Assembly: GCA_902778925.1 (NCBI GenBank)
Contig: CACYZN010000026.1
Coordinates: 1 to 64,000 of the forward strand
Direction of reading: 5' to 3'
Origin: an uncultured Bacteroidota bacterium
GTDB lineage: Bacteria > Bacteroidota > Bacteroidia > Bacteroidales > P3
DNA: 64,000 bases
This document shows, piece after piece, positions 53,745-61,349 of the stretch (its first letter is position 1; each line of letters starts with the position of its first letter). Below the pieces are notes generated by a model, which saw nothing but the letters and a program-made list of their open reading frames with translations, had not been told where the DNA came from and did not search any database. A program made the translations under genes and the position numbers.

Positions 53745-54893
53745 ATGAAGCGCGGATTTGGAAGCGACAACCACTCGGGTGCCAGTCCCGAGGCAATCGA
53801 GGCCCTGGTGCGGGCCAACAGCGAGCATGCGCTGGCCTATGGCGACGACGAGGTCACGGCACGGCTCGAACAGCTGATACAGACCACTTTCGGCCCACAG
53901 GCCAAGATATACCTGGTGTTCAACGGCACGGGTGCCAACGTGCTGAGCATCGACGCCATGTGCCGAAGCCACGAGGCGGTGGTGTGTGCCGAGACGGCCC
54001 ACATCAACGTCGACGAGTGCGGGGCGCCGCAACGGGTGGTGGGCTGCCGACTGCTGACGGTCGACACGCCCGACGGCAAGCTGACGCCCGACCTGGTGCG
54101 CACGCGGCTGCACGGCTTCGGCTTCGAGCACCACTCGCAGCCCAAGGCCATCAGCATCAGCCAGCCCACCGAGCTGGGCACCCTATACACCCTCGACGAG
54201 ATTCGGGCGCTGGCCGAGTTGGCACACAGCCACGGCATGTACCTGCACGTCGACGGCGCGCGGCTGGCCAACGCCGCTGTGGCGCTGGGCTGCTCGTTCA
54301 AGGAGATGACCACCGACTGCGGCGTCGACGCACTGAGCTTCGGCGGCACCAAGAACGGCCTGCTCATGGGCGAGAGCTGCGTGCTGCTCAACCCCGCCCT
54401 CGACGTCGAGATGAAGTACCGCCGCAAGCAAATGACCCAGCTGGGCAGCAAGATGCGCTTCATGGCGGCGCAGATGGAGTGCTACCTGGAGAGCGGGGAG
54501 CTGAGAGTGGAGAGTGGAGGGTGGAGAGCGGGGAGTGGAGAGTGGAGAGTGGAGAGTGGAGAGCGGAGAGTGGAGAGTGGAGAGCGGAGAGCGGGGAGTG
54601 GAGAACAAGCTCCTTTGTGGAAGAGAAACGCCGAGCACAGCAACCGCATGGCGCAGCTGCTGCGGGCCGAGGTCGAGAAGGTCGAGGGGGTGAAGATTAT
54701 GTATCCCGTGCAGGTGAACAGCGTCTTTGCGCAGTTGCCCACCGACGTGTGGCACCGCCTGCAGCAGCGCTATTTCTTCTACGACTGGGACGAAGCCGCC
54801 GACGTGGTGCGCTGGATGTGCTCGTTCGATACCACAGAAGACGATATTCACGGTTTCATTAATGCTTTAAAGGAAGAGCTATGCAGACAGTAA
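53745..54893 (+). CDS. ltaE: Low-specificity threonine aldolase / beta-eliminating lyase with minisatellite insertion
   Basis: 382 residues from ATG 53745. PLP fold type I: HINVDECGA, VDGARLANA and the PLP lysine in LSFGGTKNG (Lys203). It cleaves threonine to glycine and acetaldehyde. Between MRFMAAQMECYLE and LWKRNAEHSNRMAQLL, where relatives go directly from one helix to the next, about 40 residues (248-287) are encoded by 7-nt GGAGAGT units and read as SGEWRVE/SGERRVE repeats. The frame is kept. It may still fold with a flexible loop, or it may be impaired. The next gene overlaps by 13 bases. Confidence 0.88.
   Translation: MKRGFGSDNHSGASPEAIEALVRANSEHALAYGDDEVTARLEQLIQTTFGPQAKIYLVFNGTGANVLSIDAMCRSHEAVVCAETAHINVDECGAPQRVVGCRLLTVDTPDGKLTPDLVRTRLHGFGFEHHSQPKAISISQPTELGTLYTLDEIRALAELAHSHGMYLHVDGARLANAAVALGCSFKEMTTDCGVDALSFGGTKNGLLMGESCVLLNPALDVEMKYRRKQMTQLGSKMRFMAAQMECYLESGELRVESGGWRAGSGEWRVESGERRVESGERRAGSGEQAPLWKRNAEHSNRMAQLLRAEVEKVEGVKIMYPVQVNSVFAQLPTDVWHRLQQRYFFYDWDEAADVVRWMCSFDTTEDDIHGFINALKEELCRQ
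54488..54606 (+). repeat. 7-nt minisatellite inside the ltaE coding sequence
   Basis: About 17 imperfect GGAGAGT/GGAGAGC units, the same family as the intergenic arrays. The net length keeps the reading frame. Confidence 0.9.
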
Positions 54894-55891
54894 GACTAGG
54901 ACGGAGCGGACTTGTGGTTCCGCGCAACGGATTCGGGGCTTTGCCCATACAGCGTATCAGCCAGGCCGATGCGGTGAAACTGATACGCCGTGCGCTCGAC
55001 GGCGGCATGTACTATTTCGACACGGCCCGCTTCTACACCGACAGCGAGGAGAAGCTGGGCGTGGCCCTCGAGGGTCGCCGCCACGAAGTTATAATCAGCA
55101 CCAAGACCGGTGCCACTACCGCCGATGGCTTCTGGAGCGACCTGGAGACCAGCCTGCGCCTGCTGCGCACCGACTATGTGGACCTCTACCAGTTCCACAA
55201 CCTGGCCTTCTGCCCCAAGCCCGGCGACGGCAGCGGACTGTACGAGGCCATGCTCGAGGCGCAGCGCCAGGGCAAGGTGCGCCACATAGGCATCACCAAC
55301 CACCGCCAGCGCGTGGCCATGGAGGCCATAGAGAGCGGCCTGTACGAGACCCTGCAGTACCCCTTCAGCTACCTCGCCACCGAGGCCGACAAGCGCATCG
55401 TCGAGAGCTGTCTGCAGCACGACATGGGCTTCATCTGCATGAAAGGCCTCAGCGGCGGCCTAATCACCCACTCGGCGGCCGCCTACGCCTGGCTGGCGCA
55501 GTACGAGGTGGCACCCATCTGGGGCATACAGAAAGAGAGCGAGCTCGACGAATGGCTCAGCTACCAGGACAACCCGCCGGCGCTCGACGCCGCCATGCAG
55601 GCCGTCATCGACCGCGACCGCCGCGAGCTGAGCGGCGACTTCTGTCGCGGCTGCGGCTACTGCCAGCCCTGCACCGTCGGCATCAAGATACAGGACTGCA
55701 ACCGCATGTCGCTCTTCCTGCAGCGTGCCCCGCACAGCGTCTACGTCACCCAGGAGTGGGCCGACGAGATGGCCAAGATCGACGACTGCGTGCATTGCGA
55801 CCTCTGCAAGAGCCGCTGCCCCTACGGGCTCGACATACCCAACCTGCTGGTGCGCAACAAGGCCGACTTCGACCGGGTGTGGAACCGATAG
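54881..55891 (+). CDS. Aldo/keto reductase with C-terminal iron-sulfur motifs
   Basis: 336 residues. TIM-barrel aldo/keto reductase with DTARFYTDSEEKLG (catalytic Tyr area), STKTGATTADGFWSDLETSLRLL and HIGITNHRQRVAMEA. The C-terminus carries two cysteine clusters (CRGCGYCQPCTVGI and CVHCDLCKSRCPYGL) typical of 4Fe-4S members. The nucleotide and substrate are unknown. It overlaps ltaE by 13 and trmO by 13 bases, so the three are one operon. Confidence 0.9.
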   Translation: MQTVRLGRSGLVVPRNGFGALPIQRISQADAVKLIRRALDGGMYYFDTARFYTDSEEKLGVALEGRRHEVIISTKTGATTADGFWSDLETSLRLLRTDYVDLYQFHNLAFCPKPGDGSGLYEAMLEAQRQGKVRHIGITNHRQRVAMEAIESGLYETLQYPFSYLATEADKRIVESCLQHDMGFICMKGLSGGLITHSAAAYAWLAQYEVAPIWGIQKESELDEWLSYQDNPPALDAAMQAVIDRDRRELSGDFCRGCGYCQPCTVGIKIQDCNRMSLFLQRAPHSVYVTQEWADEMAKIDDCVHCDLCKSRCPYGLDIPNLLVRNKADFDRVWNR

Positions 55892-56559
55892 CACATATCG
55901 AAAGCCCCTTCGGCAGCAAGTTCGGCGTGCCGCGGCAGGCCGGGCTGGCCGACTGCGAGGCCCGTGTGGTCTTCGAGCCACGCTACCGTGTGGCCGAGGC
56001 CGTGCGCGGCATCGAGCAGTTCGACTACCTGTGGCTTGTGTGGCAGTTCCATCTGGCCGAGCGCCAGGAGTGGAGCCCCACCGTGCGCCCGCCGCGCCTG
56101 GGCGGCAACCGTCGCATCGGCGTCTTCGCCACCCGCAGCCCCTTCAGGCCCAACCCCATAGGCCTCTCGAGTGTGCGCCTGCTCGGCGTCGACCTCGACG
56201 AGCAGGCGGGACCGGTGCTGCGTGTGGCCGGTGCCGACCTCGTCGACGGCACCCCCATCCTCGACATCAAGCCCTACATACCCTATGCCGACAGCCACCC
56301 CGAAGCCCGTGCCGGCTACGCCGCGCAGGCACCTGCCGCGCTGCCGGTGGTCGACGACCACGGCCTGCTGCTGCAGCTGCCGTCGGCCGAGCGCCAGGCC
56401 GTGCAGCAGGTGCTAGCCCTCGACCCGCGTCCCGGCTACCAGCACGACCCGCAGCGCGTCTACGCCGTGGACTACGGCCGCTGGGAGGTGCGCTTCCGTG
56501 TGGGACAGGCGGTCGAGGTGGTCGACGTGTCGGAAAGAAAAACTTCACCCGCGGTGTAA
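55879..56559 (+). CDS. trmO: tRNA (N6-threonylcarbamoyladenosine37-N6)-methyltransferase TrmO
   Basis: 226 residues from GTG 55879 (EPIAHIESPFGSKFGVPRQ); a longer upstream frame is a shadow of the AKR gene. It uses S-adenosylmethionine to methylate t6A37 in tRNA-Thr. The TrmO/YaeB signature RIGVFATRSPFRPNPIGLS and the GADLVDGTPILDIKPYIPYAD block are intact. The C-terminal part contains the VYAVDYGRWEVRF end. Cytoplasmic. The start overlaps the aldo/keto reductase by 13 bases. Confidence 0.93.
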   Translation: MEPIAHIESPFGSKFGVPRQAGLADCEARVVFEPRYRVAEAVRGIEQFDYLWLVWQFHLAERQEWSPTVRPPRLGGNRRIGVFATRSPFRPNPIGLSSVRLLGVDLDEQAGPVLRVAGADLVDGTPILDIKPYIPYADSHPEARAGYAAQAPAALPVVDDHGLLLQLPSAERQAVQQVLALDPRPGYQHDPQRVYAVDYGRWEVRFRVGQAVEVVDVSERKTSPAV

Positions 56560-56584
56560 CATTTTGCCACCGGCAGACGTCTAT

Positions 56585-57100
56585 ATGGCGATGAGCATGA
56601 GCAACGCACAGATTGTCGAAGGCTGCCGCCGCCGCGACGCCAAGGCCCAACGGGCTCTGTACGACGCAACGGCACCGATGGCTCTGGGCGTGTGTATGCG
56701 CTATGCCGCCAACCGCGACGAGGCCCAGGACCTGATGCAGGACGCCTACATCAAGGTCTTCGAACGCATAGGTCAGCTGCGCGATGCCGACCGCCTCGAG
56801 GCATGGGTCTACAGCATCATGGTCAATACCGGCGTGCAGCATTGCCGCAAGGCACACCGCGAGACGGTGGTCGACGACCTGGAGCCGGTGGCGTCGGCGG
56901 TCGACTTCGACCCCTACAGCGCCCATGATCTGGTGGCGGCCATGCAGCAGCTCAGCCCGCGGCACCGCCTGGCGTTCAACCTCTTTGCAGTCGAAGGCTA
57001 TTCGCTCGACGAGGTGGCGCAGCAGATGAAGTGCTCGAATGTGAATGTGAGGGTGATGCTCAACCGAGCCCGCAACAAGATGAGAGAGTTCTTGAGATAG
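56585..57100 (+). CDS. ECF-type sigma factor paired with a membrane/T9SS-domain protein
   Basis: 171 residues from ATG 56585 (56591 and 56597 are also possible). Region 2 (ALGVCMRYAANRDEAQDLMQDAYIKVFERI) and region 4 (SPRHRLAFNLFAVEGYSLDEVAQQMKCSNVNVRVMLNRARNKM) are clear. It belongs to the typical Bacteroidota ECF group. The following gene, 30 bases on, encodes a single-span membrane protein in anti-sigma position with a periplasmic T9SS-type domain. Targets are unknown. Confidence 0.9.
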   Translation: MAMSMSNAQIVEGCRRRDAKAQRALYDATAPMALGVCMRYAANRDEAQDLMQDAYIKVFERIGQLRDADRLEAWVYSIMVNTGVQHCRKAHRETVVDDLEPVASAVDFDPYSAHDLVAAMQQLSPRHRLAFNLFAVEGYSLDEVAQQMKCSNVNVRVMLNRARNKMREFLR

Positions 57101-57129
57101 CAACGAAACTGGAATAAAACACAAGCAGA

Positions 57130-57951
57130 ATGGACTGGAAACAATATACCGAGCAACCCGACGAGGGACTTTTCGACGAGATACAGCACAGGCTACATGT
57201 GCGTCGCCTGTGGCGCGTGGGCGGCTGGGTGGCCTCAGTGGCCGTGCTGGCCACCGTGGGCATCGTGGCATTGGGCATCGTGTCCACGCAGGACAGCCGC
57301 CAGCAGGCCGAGCCCACGGCAGAAGCCGTGTTGCCGGCAGCCGGCACAGTGGCGCCCGATGTTGTGGACCAGCCGGCCGTGAAGCAGCAGGTGGCCGTGG
57401 TGCCGTCGGAGGCAAAGAAGGTTGTCGCCGTGGCCGAACCCGTGGTGGCAGCCACGGTGGCCGACAGCGTAGTCGAGGCTCCGCGCATGCTGTCGGCCGT
57501 CGAGCCCAAGCAGTCCGAGAGGGTGGCCGAGGCCGTGGCGGCAGCTCCCGCCGCAGTGGCAACTCCATCCACCAGCACCGTGCAGCCGGGCACGCCCCGC
57601 GAACCCCGGGCCACCGAGCAGGCTGTGGCCGCCAAGATTGGGCAGCCGGCGGTCGACTCGTCCTACCGTTTCAGCATACTGAAAGCACCCAATGTGATAG
57701 TGCCTGGCGACGACGCCGACGAGGTGCGCCGCTTCAAGGTGACGCCGCTGGAAAGCATCAGCGACTTCTCGATAATGATATTCAACCGCCGTGGACAGAG
57801 GGTGTACAGCAGCAAGGACCAGGCCTTCGCCTGGGACGGTACGCACGAGGGGCAGCCCCTGCCGCAGGGTGCCTACGTGTGGGTGGCCTCTTTCCGCGAC
57901 GCCTCGGGCATGCCGCACACTGAGCGAGGCACAGTTACGGTGCTGAGGTAA
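57130..57951 (+). CDS. Single-span membrane protein with a T9SS type-B-like C-terminal domain (anti-sigma position)
   Basis: 273 residues. A cytosolic N-terminus of 29 residues (MDWKQYTEQPDEGLFDEIQH) precedes a membrane span (30-51: VGGWVASVAVLATVGIVAL). A Val/Ala/Pro-rich linker of about 130 residues follows, then a C-terminal domain (187-273). It begins PNVIVPGDDADEVRRFKV and has FNRRGQRVYSS, W-G and GAYVWVASFRD, matching the gliding-motility (CHU_C/type B) sorting domain. It lacks a signal peptidase site, so the domain would be held in the periplasm. Its place after a sigma gene suggests a regulator that senses T9SS state (inference). Confidence 0.72.
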   Translation: MDWKQYTEQPDEGLFDEIQHRLHVRRLWRVGGWVASVAVLATVGIVALGIVSTQDSRQQAEPTAEAVLPAAGTVAPDVVDQPAVKQQVAVVPSEAKKVVAVAEPVVAATVADSVVEAPRMLSAVEPKQSERVAEAVAAAPAAVATPSTSTVQPGTPREPRATEQAVAAKIGQPAVDSSYRFSILKAPNVIVPGDDADEVRRFKVTPLESISDFSIMIFNRRGQRVYSSKDQAFAWDGTHEGQPLPQGAYVWVASFRDASGMPHTERGTVTVLR

Positions 57952-57980
57952 GTTTTTTCTTCTATATATAAAAAAAGTTG

Positions 57981-57988
57981 TATCTTTG
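57981..57988 (+). promoter_or_regulatory. Bacteroidota -7 element of rnpB
   Basis: TATCTTTG followed by CAG, 17-24 bases before the P1 helix. Confidence 0.75.
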
Positions 57989-57998
57989 CAGTCCGAAT

Positions 57999-58386
57999 AT
58001 AATGGCAGGGACTGTTCTATCGCCGTGTGCCATAGTGCGCAGGGAGGAAAGTCCGGGCAGCGCGAGCCACCATGCTTCCTAACGGGAAGGGGCTGTGAGG
58101 GCAACCGAACGGCTACAGACAGCGCCGCAGAAAGAGATACCGCCCACTATGCTGCCTCGGCAGCATAAGGCAAGGGTGAAAACGCGAGGTAAGAGCTCAC
58201 GTCGTGTCCTGGCGACAGGCACGGGGGCAAGCCTCATGGGCTGAAAGACCATGTATACCGGCAAGCCGCAAGGCAGCAGGCAGGCTCGCTTGCATTGCCG
58301 GGGGGTAGGTTGATAGAGACCGTCGGCGACGGCGGTAGTAGATTGATGATAGAACACGACAGAACCCGGCTTATAGGTCCCTGCTT
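57999..58386 (+). ncRNA. rnpB: RNase P RNA, class A
   Basis: The P1 strands GCAGGGAC (58005-58012) and GTCCCTGC (58377-58384) enclose the molecule. The conserved core GAGGAAAGTCCGGGC (near 58042), the GGTAAGAGCTCAC-type element and ACAGAACCCGGCTTATAG at the 3' end are signature blocks of bacterial type A RNase P RNA. It cleaves 5' leaders from tRNA precursors together with RnpA. The T-run after 58385 terminates transcription. Confidence 0.95.
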
Positions 58387-58414
58387 TTTTTATTCGCAAC
58401 AAAAGACTGCGCAG

Positions 58415-59218
58415 ATGACAAAGAAACTGATGATAGCAATGGGAGCCCTTTTGCTGGCGGCATGCTCAGGACAGTATGTCGGTGTGCCCCGCAATACCGT
58501 GCTAAGCTATCAGGCCCGCCCCACCTACGGGCACCTCTACGACATGGCCGAAGCCTATGCCGTGGCTATCAACAACGCCGTGGCTGAAGATACCATGCAC
58601 CCGGGCATGTATGCCGAGTACGGGGTGGCGCTGGCTCTCATGGGCCACGATGGTGAGGCCTGCCTCATGCTCAACGCCGAAGCCCGTGCTTTCCCGCAAA
58701 GCCGCCTCATGGTGCAGCGCATCAAGCAGCGCCTTATGCCGGACCTGCTGGCCGACACCATGGCGCCGCTATACCCGCTGGCCGACATCGACAAGTTGCA
58801 CCTGTGGGCCTACGACAGTGTCAAGGCACTTATAGCACTGCCCCCGATAGCTGCAGTAATCGACAGTACCGATACCGCCCGCATCATGGAGCAGACACCG
58901 GTGGACTCGGTGCAGTACCCGATACGCCTTACCGCCAACCAGAAACGCGAGATGTTGGCCGAAGAGCAGGCCAAGGCCGAGAAGCGCCGCCAGTTTGTGG
59001 CCGACTCGATAGCGGCCGCCAAGCAGGCTGCCATCGATGCCCGCAAGCAAGCCCAAGCCGACCGTCAGGCCGACAAGAAGGCTAAGCAGGAAGCCCACAA
59101 GAAGGCTGACAAGCAAAAGAAGCAGGCTGCCAAGGAGAAGGAGAAACAGCGCAAGCAGGAACAGGCCCAACGCGAAGCCGAACGCCGCGAGCAAAAGAAG
59201 AAAGGAGGCAAGCAATGA
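58415..59218 (+). CDS. DUF4810-type lipoprotein with Lys/Gln/Glu-rich tail
   Basis: 267 residues from ATG 58415. Signal peptide with lipobox LLAAC (Cys17). The domain at about 25-140 resembles DUF4810 (YDMAEAYAVAINNAVAE, HPGMYAEYGVALALMG). The C-terminal 80 residues are a highly charged coiled coil or unstructured tail (NQKREMLAEEQAKAEKRR and many KKAK repeats). DUF4810 proteins sit beside DUF799 and often CsgG-like lipoproteins. The DUF799 gene follows with a 4-base overlap (ATGA). Confidence 0.8.
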   Translation: MTKKLMIAMGALLLAACSGQYVGVPRNTVLSYQARPTYGHLYDMAEAYAVAINNAVAEDTMHPGMYAEYGVALALMGHDGEACLMLNAEARAFPQSRLMVQRIKQRLMPDLLADTMAPLYPLADIDKLHLWAYDSVKALIALPPIAAVIDSTDTARIMEQTPVDSVQYPIRLTANQKREMLAEEQAKAEKRRQFVADSIAAAKQAAIDARKQAQADRQADKKAKQEAHKKADKQKKQAAKEKEKQRKQEQAQREAERREQKKKGGKQ

Positions 59219-59970
59219 AGCGTCTGCTAGTGTGGATGCTGCCCTTGATACTCTTGGCTATGGGCTGCAAAGGAGAAAAGAAACTGTCGATATACAGTCA
59301 GATGTATAAGGAGGATCCCGCCGTGCTCTATATAGCGCCGCTCAACGACATGGCCATGCGCCGTGCAGTGCGCGAGGTGGGCGACTCGGCCTACAACAAC
59401 TCTATCAATACGGCTGCCATGCAGCTCTACCTCACTGCGGCCAGTCCGCTGGTGAGCAATGGCTACTATGTGCCCGGTCCCGTGGCGTCGGCCCAGATAG
59501 CCGCCACCGAAGGCCGCACCGGAAAGCAGCTGCGCAACAGCAGTATCGACGACCTTTATACCAACCTCGGTATCGACGCGGTGCTCTTCATCGACCTGCT
59601 GTCGTGGAACCAGACCCACAACACCTGGACGGTCGAGGTGGAGTACATGGTGCGGTCGACCCACAGCGGTGGAGAGCTGCTGTACAAGCATGTCACCGCC
59701 ACCAAGATACTCCCCACCGACTACAGGGGCAACCCGCAGCCCTTGAAGGAGGACTTGGACTTCCAGCATGACTACGGCTGCGACCTCGAGACAGCGCAGC
59801 GCTGCCGCCTGGTGGAGATACTGAACCAGTACGTCCTCCGCGACCTGCCCTCCGGCCAGCGTGCACGCCGCCACAGCAGCGAGCCCTACACCGTGTCTCA
59901 GCCCGAGTATTTCAAACTACGCATCCACAAAGATGGCAGCGTCGAGGCCATGAAAAGCAGTGCCGAGTGA
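59215..59970 (+). CDS. DUF799/GNA1162-type lipoprotein
   Basis: 251 residues. Lipobox LLAMGC (Cys20). A central domain (MAMRRAVREVGDSAYNNSINTA, LYLTAASPLVSNGYYVPGPV, SIDDLYTNLGIDAVLFIDLL, EVEYMVRSTHSGGELL) matches DUF799, related to TolB/CsgG-type folds. It is an outer-membrane-facing lipoprotein expected to act with DUF4810. The usual third partner, a CsgG family protein, is not present next to it. It overlaps the DUF4810 gene by 4 bases and comB by 1. Confidence 0.82.
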   Translation: MKRLLVWMLPLILLAMGCKGEKKLSIYSQMYKEDPAVLYIAPLNDMAMRRAVREVGDSAYNNSINTAAMQLYLTAASPLVSNGYYVPGPVASAQIAATEGRTGKQLRNSSIDDLYTNLGIDAVLFIDLLSWNQTHNTWTVEVEYMVRSTHSGGELLYKHVTATKILPTDYRGNPQPLKEDLDFQHDYGCDLETAQRCRLVEILNQYVLRDLPSGQRARRHSSEPYTVSQPEYFKLRIHKDGSVEAMKSSAE

Positions 59971-60698
59971 TGAGAATAGAGCTTTCGCTATCGCCTGCGC
60001 TGTATCCCTATCGCACCATCCAGTGCGGCCACACCACGGTGGCTATCGACGTGCTGCGCGCCACTACGGCCGTATGTGCTGCCTTCCAGGCCGGATGCGA
60101 CGAGGTGGTGCCGCTGAGCGACCTTGAGAGCCTGGCCCGCTACCGCTCGCTGGGCTATCGTCTGGCCGCCGAACGCAACGGTTGCAAGGTGGACATTACC
60201 CTTGCCGACGGTAGCGTGGAGACCGCCGACTACGGCAATTCGCCCACGGAGTATCTTCGCTACGACATGCACGGCGTGCGTCTCGCCTACAGCACCACCA
60301 ACGGCACTGTGACGATAGTGCGCGGCGCCGATGCCGACCTCACCTTGGTGGGAGCTTTCGCCAACCTTTCGGCCTTGTGCGAGCGCCTGCGCGCCGACCG
60401 ACGCGACGTGGTGCTGCTCTGCTCGGGTTGGAAGCAGGACTTCTGCATCGAGGACACCCTCGTGGCTGGAGCCATATTGGAGCGCATGTCCGATGTGGCC
60501 ACACCCCACGGCGATGCTGCCCAGATGGCCCTTGCTCTGTGGCAGGTGGCCAAAGACAATCCTTTCGATTATTGCCAGCGATGCACCCATGTGCACCGCC
60601 TGTACCGCCTGGGCGCCGAGGCCGATGTGCGCTTCGCCTTCGAGCCCGACACTTGCCCTGTGGTACCTCAACTGCACAATGGAATACTGACACGATGA
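59970..60698 (+). CDS. comB: 2-phosphosulfolactate phosphatase-like protein
   Basis: 242 residues from ATG 59970 (GTG 59967 is alternative). ComB family: VAIDVLRATTAVCAAFQAGCDEVVPL, AERNGCKVD, YGNSPTEY, STTNGT and LLCSGW are family blocks. The family enzyme hydrolyses 2-phosphosulfolactate in coenzyme M synthesis; in a Bacteroidales it more likely serves another sulfonate or is repurposed. Cytoplasmic. The next gene overlaps its stop (ATGA). Confidence 0.88.
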   Translation: MRIELSLSPALYPYRTIQCGHTTVAIDVLRATTAVCAAFQAGCDEVVPLSDLESLARYRSLGYRLAAERNGCKVDITLADGSVETADYGNSPTEYLRYDMHGVRLAYSTTNGTVTIVRGADADLTLVGAFANLSALCERLRADRRDVVLLCSGWKQDFCIEDTLVAGAILERMSDVATPHGDAAQMALALWQVAKDNPFDYCQRCTHVHRLYRLGAEADVRFAFEPDTCPVVPQLHNGILTR

Positions 60699-61333
60699 GA
60701 CGTCTGCTGCCCATAGTACTCCTGTTGTTGTTGCCTGCCCGACAAGCGGCGGCACAGTGGGATACGGCAGGGCTGCGTATGGACCATTTCGCGACTACTC
60801 CCGCCCTCGTGAGCGTAGGCCTTGGGGCTGCCGGGAGCGTGCTCACCTTCGTGCCCACGGCCAACCGCCTTGCCGTCGCCGTGCGCGACGAGGTAGTGGC
60901 CGCCGACCTGCCGCGTCTGCATTTCGACGACTACCTTCAGTATCTGCCCCTCTCCACTCCGGTGGTGCTGCAGCTGTGCGGCGTGAAGGGACGTCACTCC
61001 CTCGGCCGAATGGCTATGCTCGAAGGAGGAAGCTACCTCTTGGGTGGAGGCTGGCTGTACGGGCTGAAGTACGGCATCGGACGCATGCGGCCCGACAGTA
61101 GCAAGAACAACAGTTTCCCCAGCGGCCACACCTTCACCGCCTTTGCCGGCGCCGAGCTGCTACGCCGCGAGTATGGCGACGAATACCCTTGGGTGGCTGT
61201 GGCGGGCTACACCGTGGCCACGGTGGTAGCCTTGATGCGCGTGTACAACAACCGCCACTGGGTAGGCGACGTGCTGGCCGGCGCCGGATTGGGCGTGCTG
61301 AGCGTCACCCTTGTGTACTGGGCCTTGGATTAG
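60695..61333 (+). CDS. PAP2-family membrane phosphatase
   Basis: 212 residues from ATG 60695. Signal peptide about 1-20, then membrane segments. The three acid phosphatase motifs are present: KYGIGRMRPD, FPSGHTF and YNNRHWVGDVLAGAGLG. It dephosphorylates lipid phosphates (undecaprenyl-PP, phosphatidate or lipid A type) at the periplasmic side. The C-terminus ends after the last membrane segment (VLSVTLVYWALD). It overlaps comB by 4 bases; SulP follows after 16 bases. Confidence 0.9.
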   Translation: MRRLLPIVLLLLLPARQAAAQWDTAGLRMDHFATTPALVSVGLGAAGSVLTFVPTANRLAVAVRDEVVAADLPRLHFDDYLQYLPLSTPVVLQLCGVKGRHSLGRMAMLEGGSYLLGGGWLYGLKYGIGRMRPDSSKNNSFPSGHTFTAFAGAELLRREYGDEYPWVAVAGYTVATVVALMRVYNNRHWVGDVLAGAGLGVLSVTLVYWALD

Positions 61334-61349
61334 AAAAACCTTATTCACC

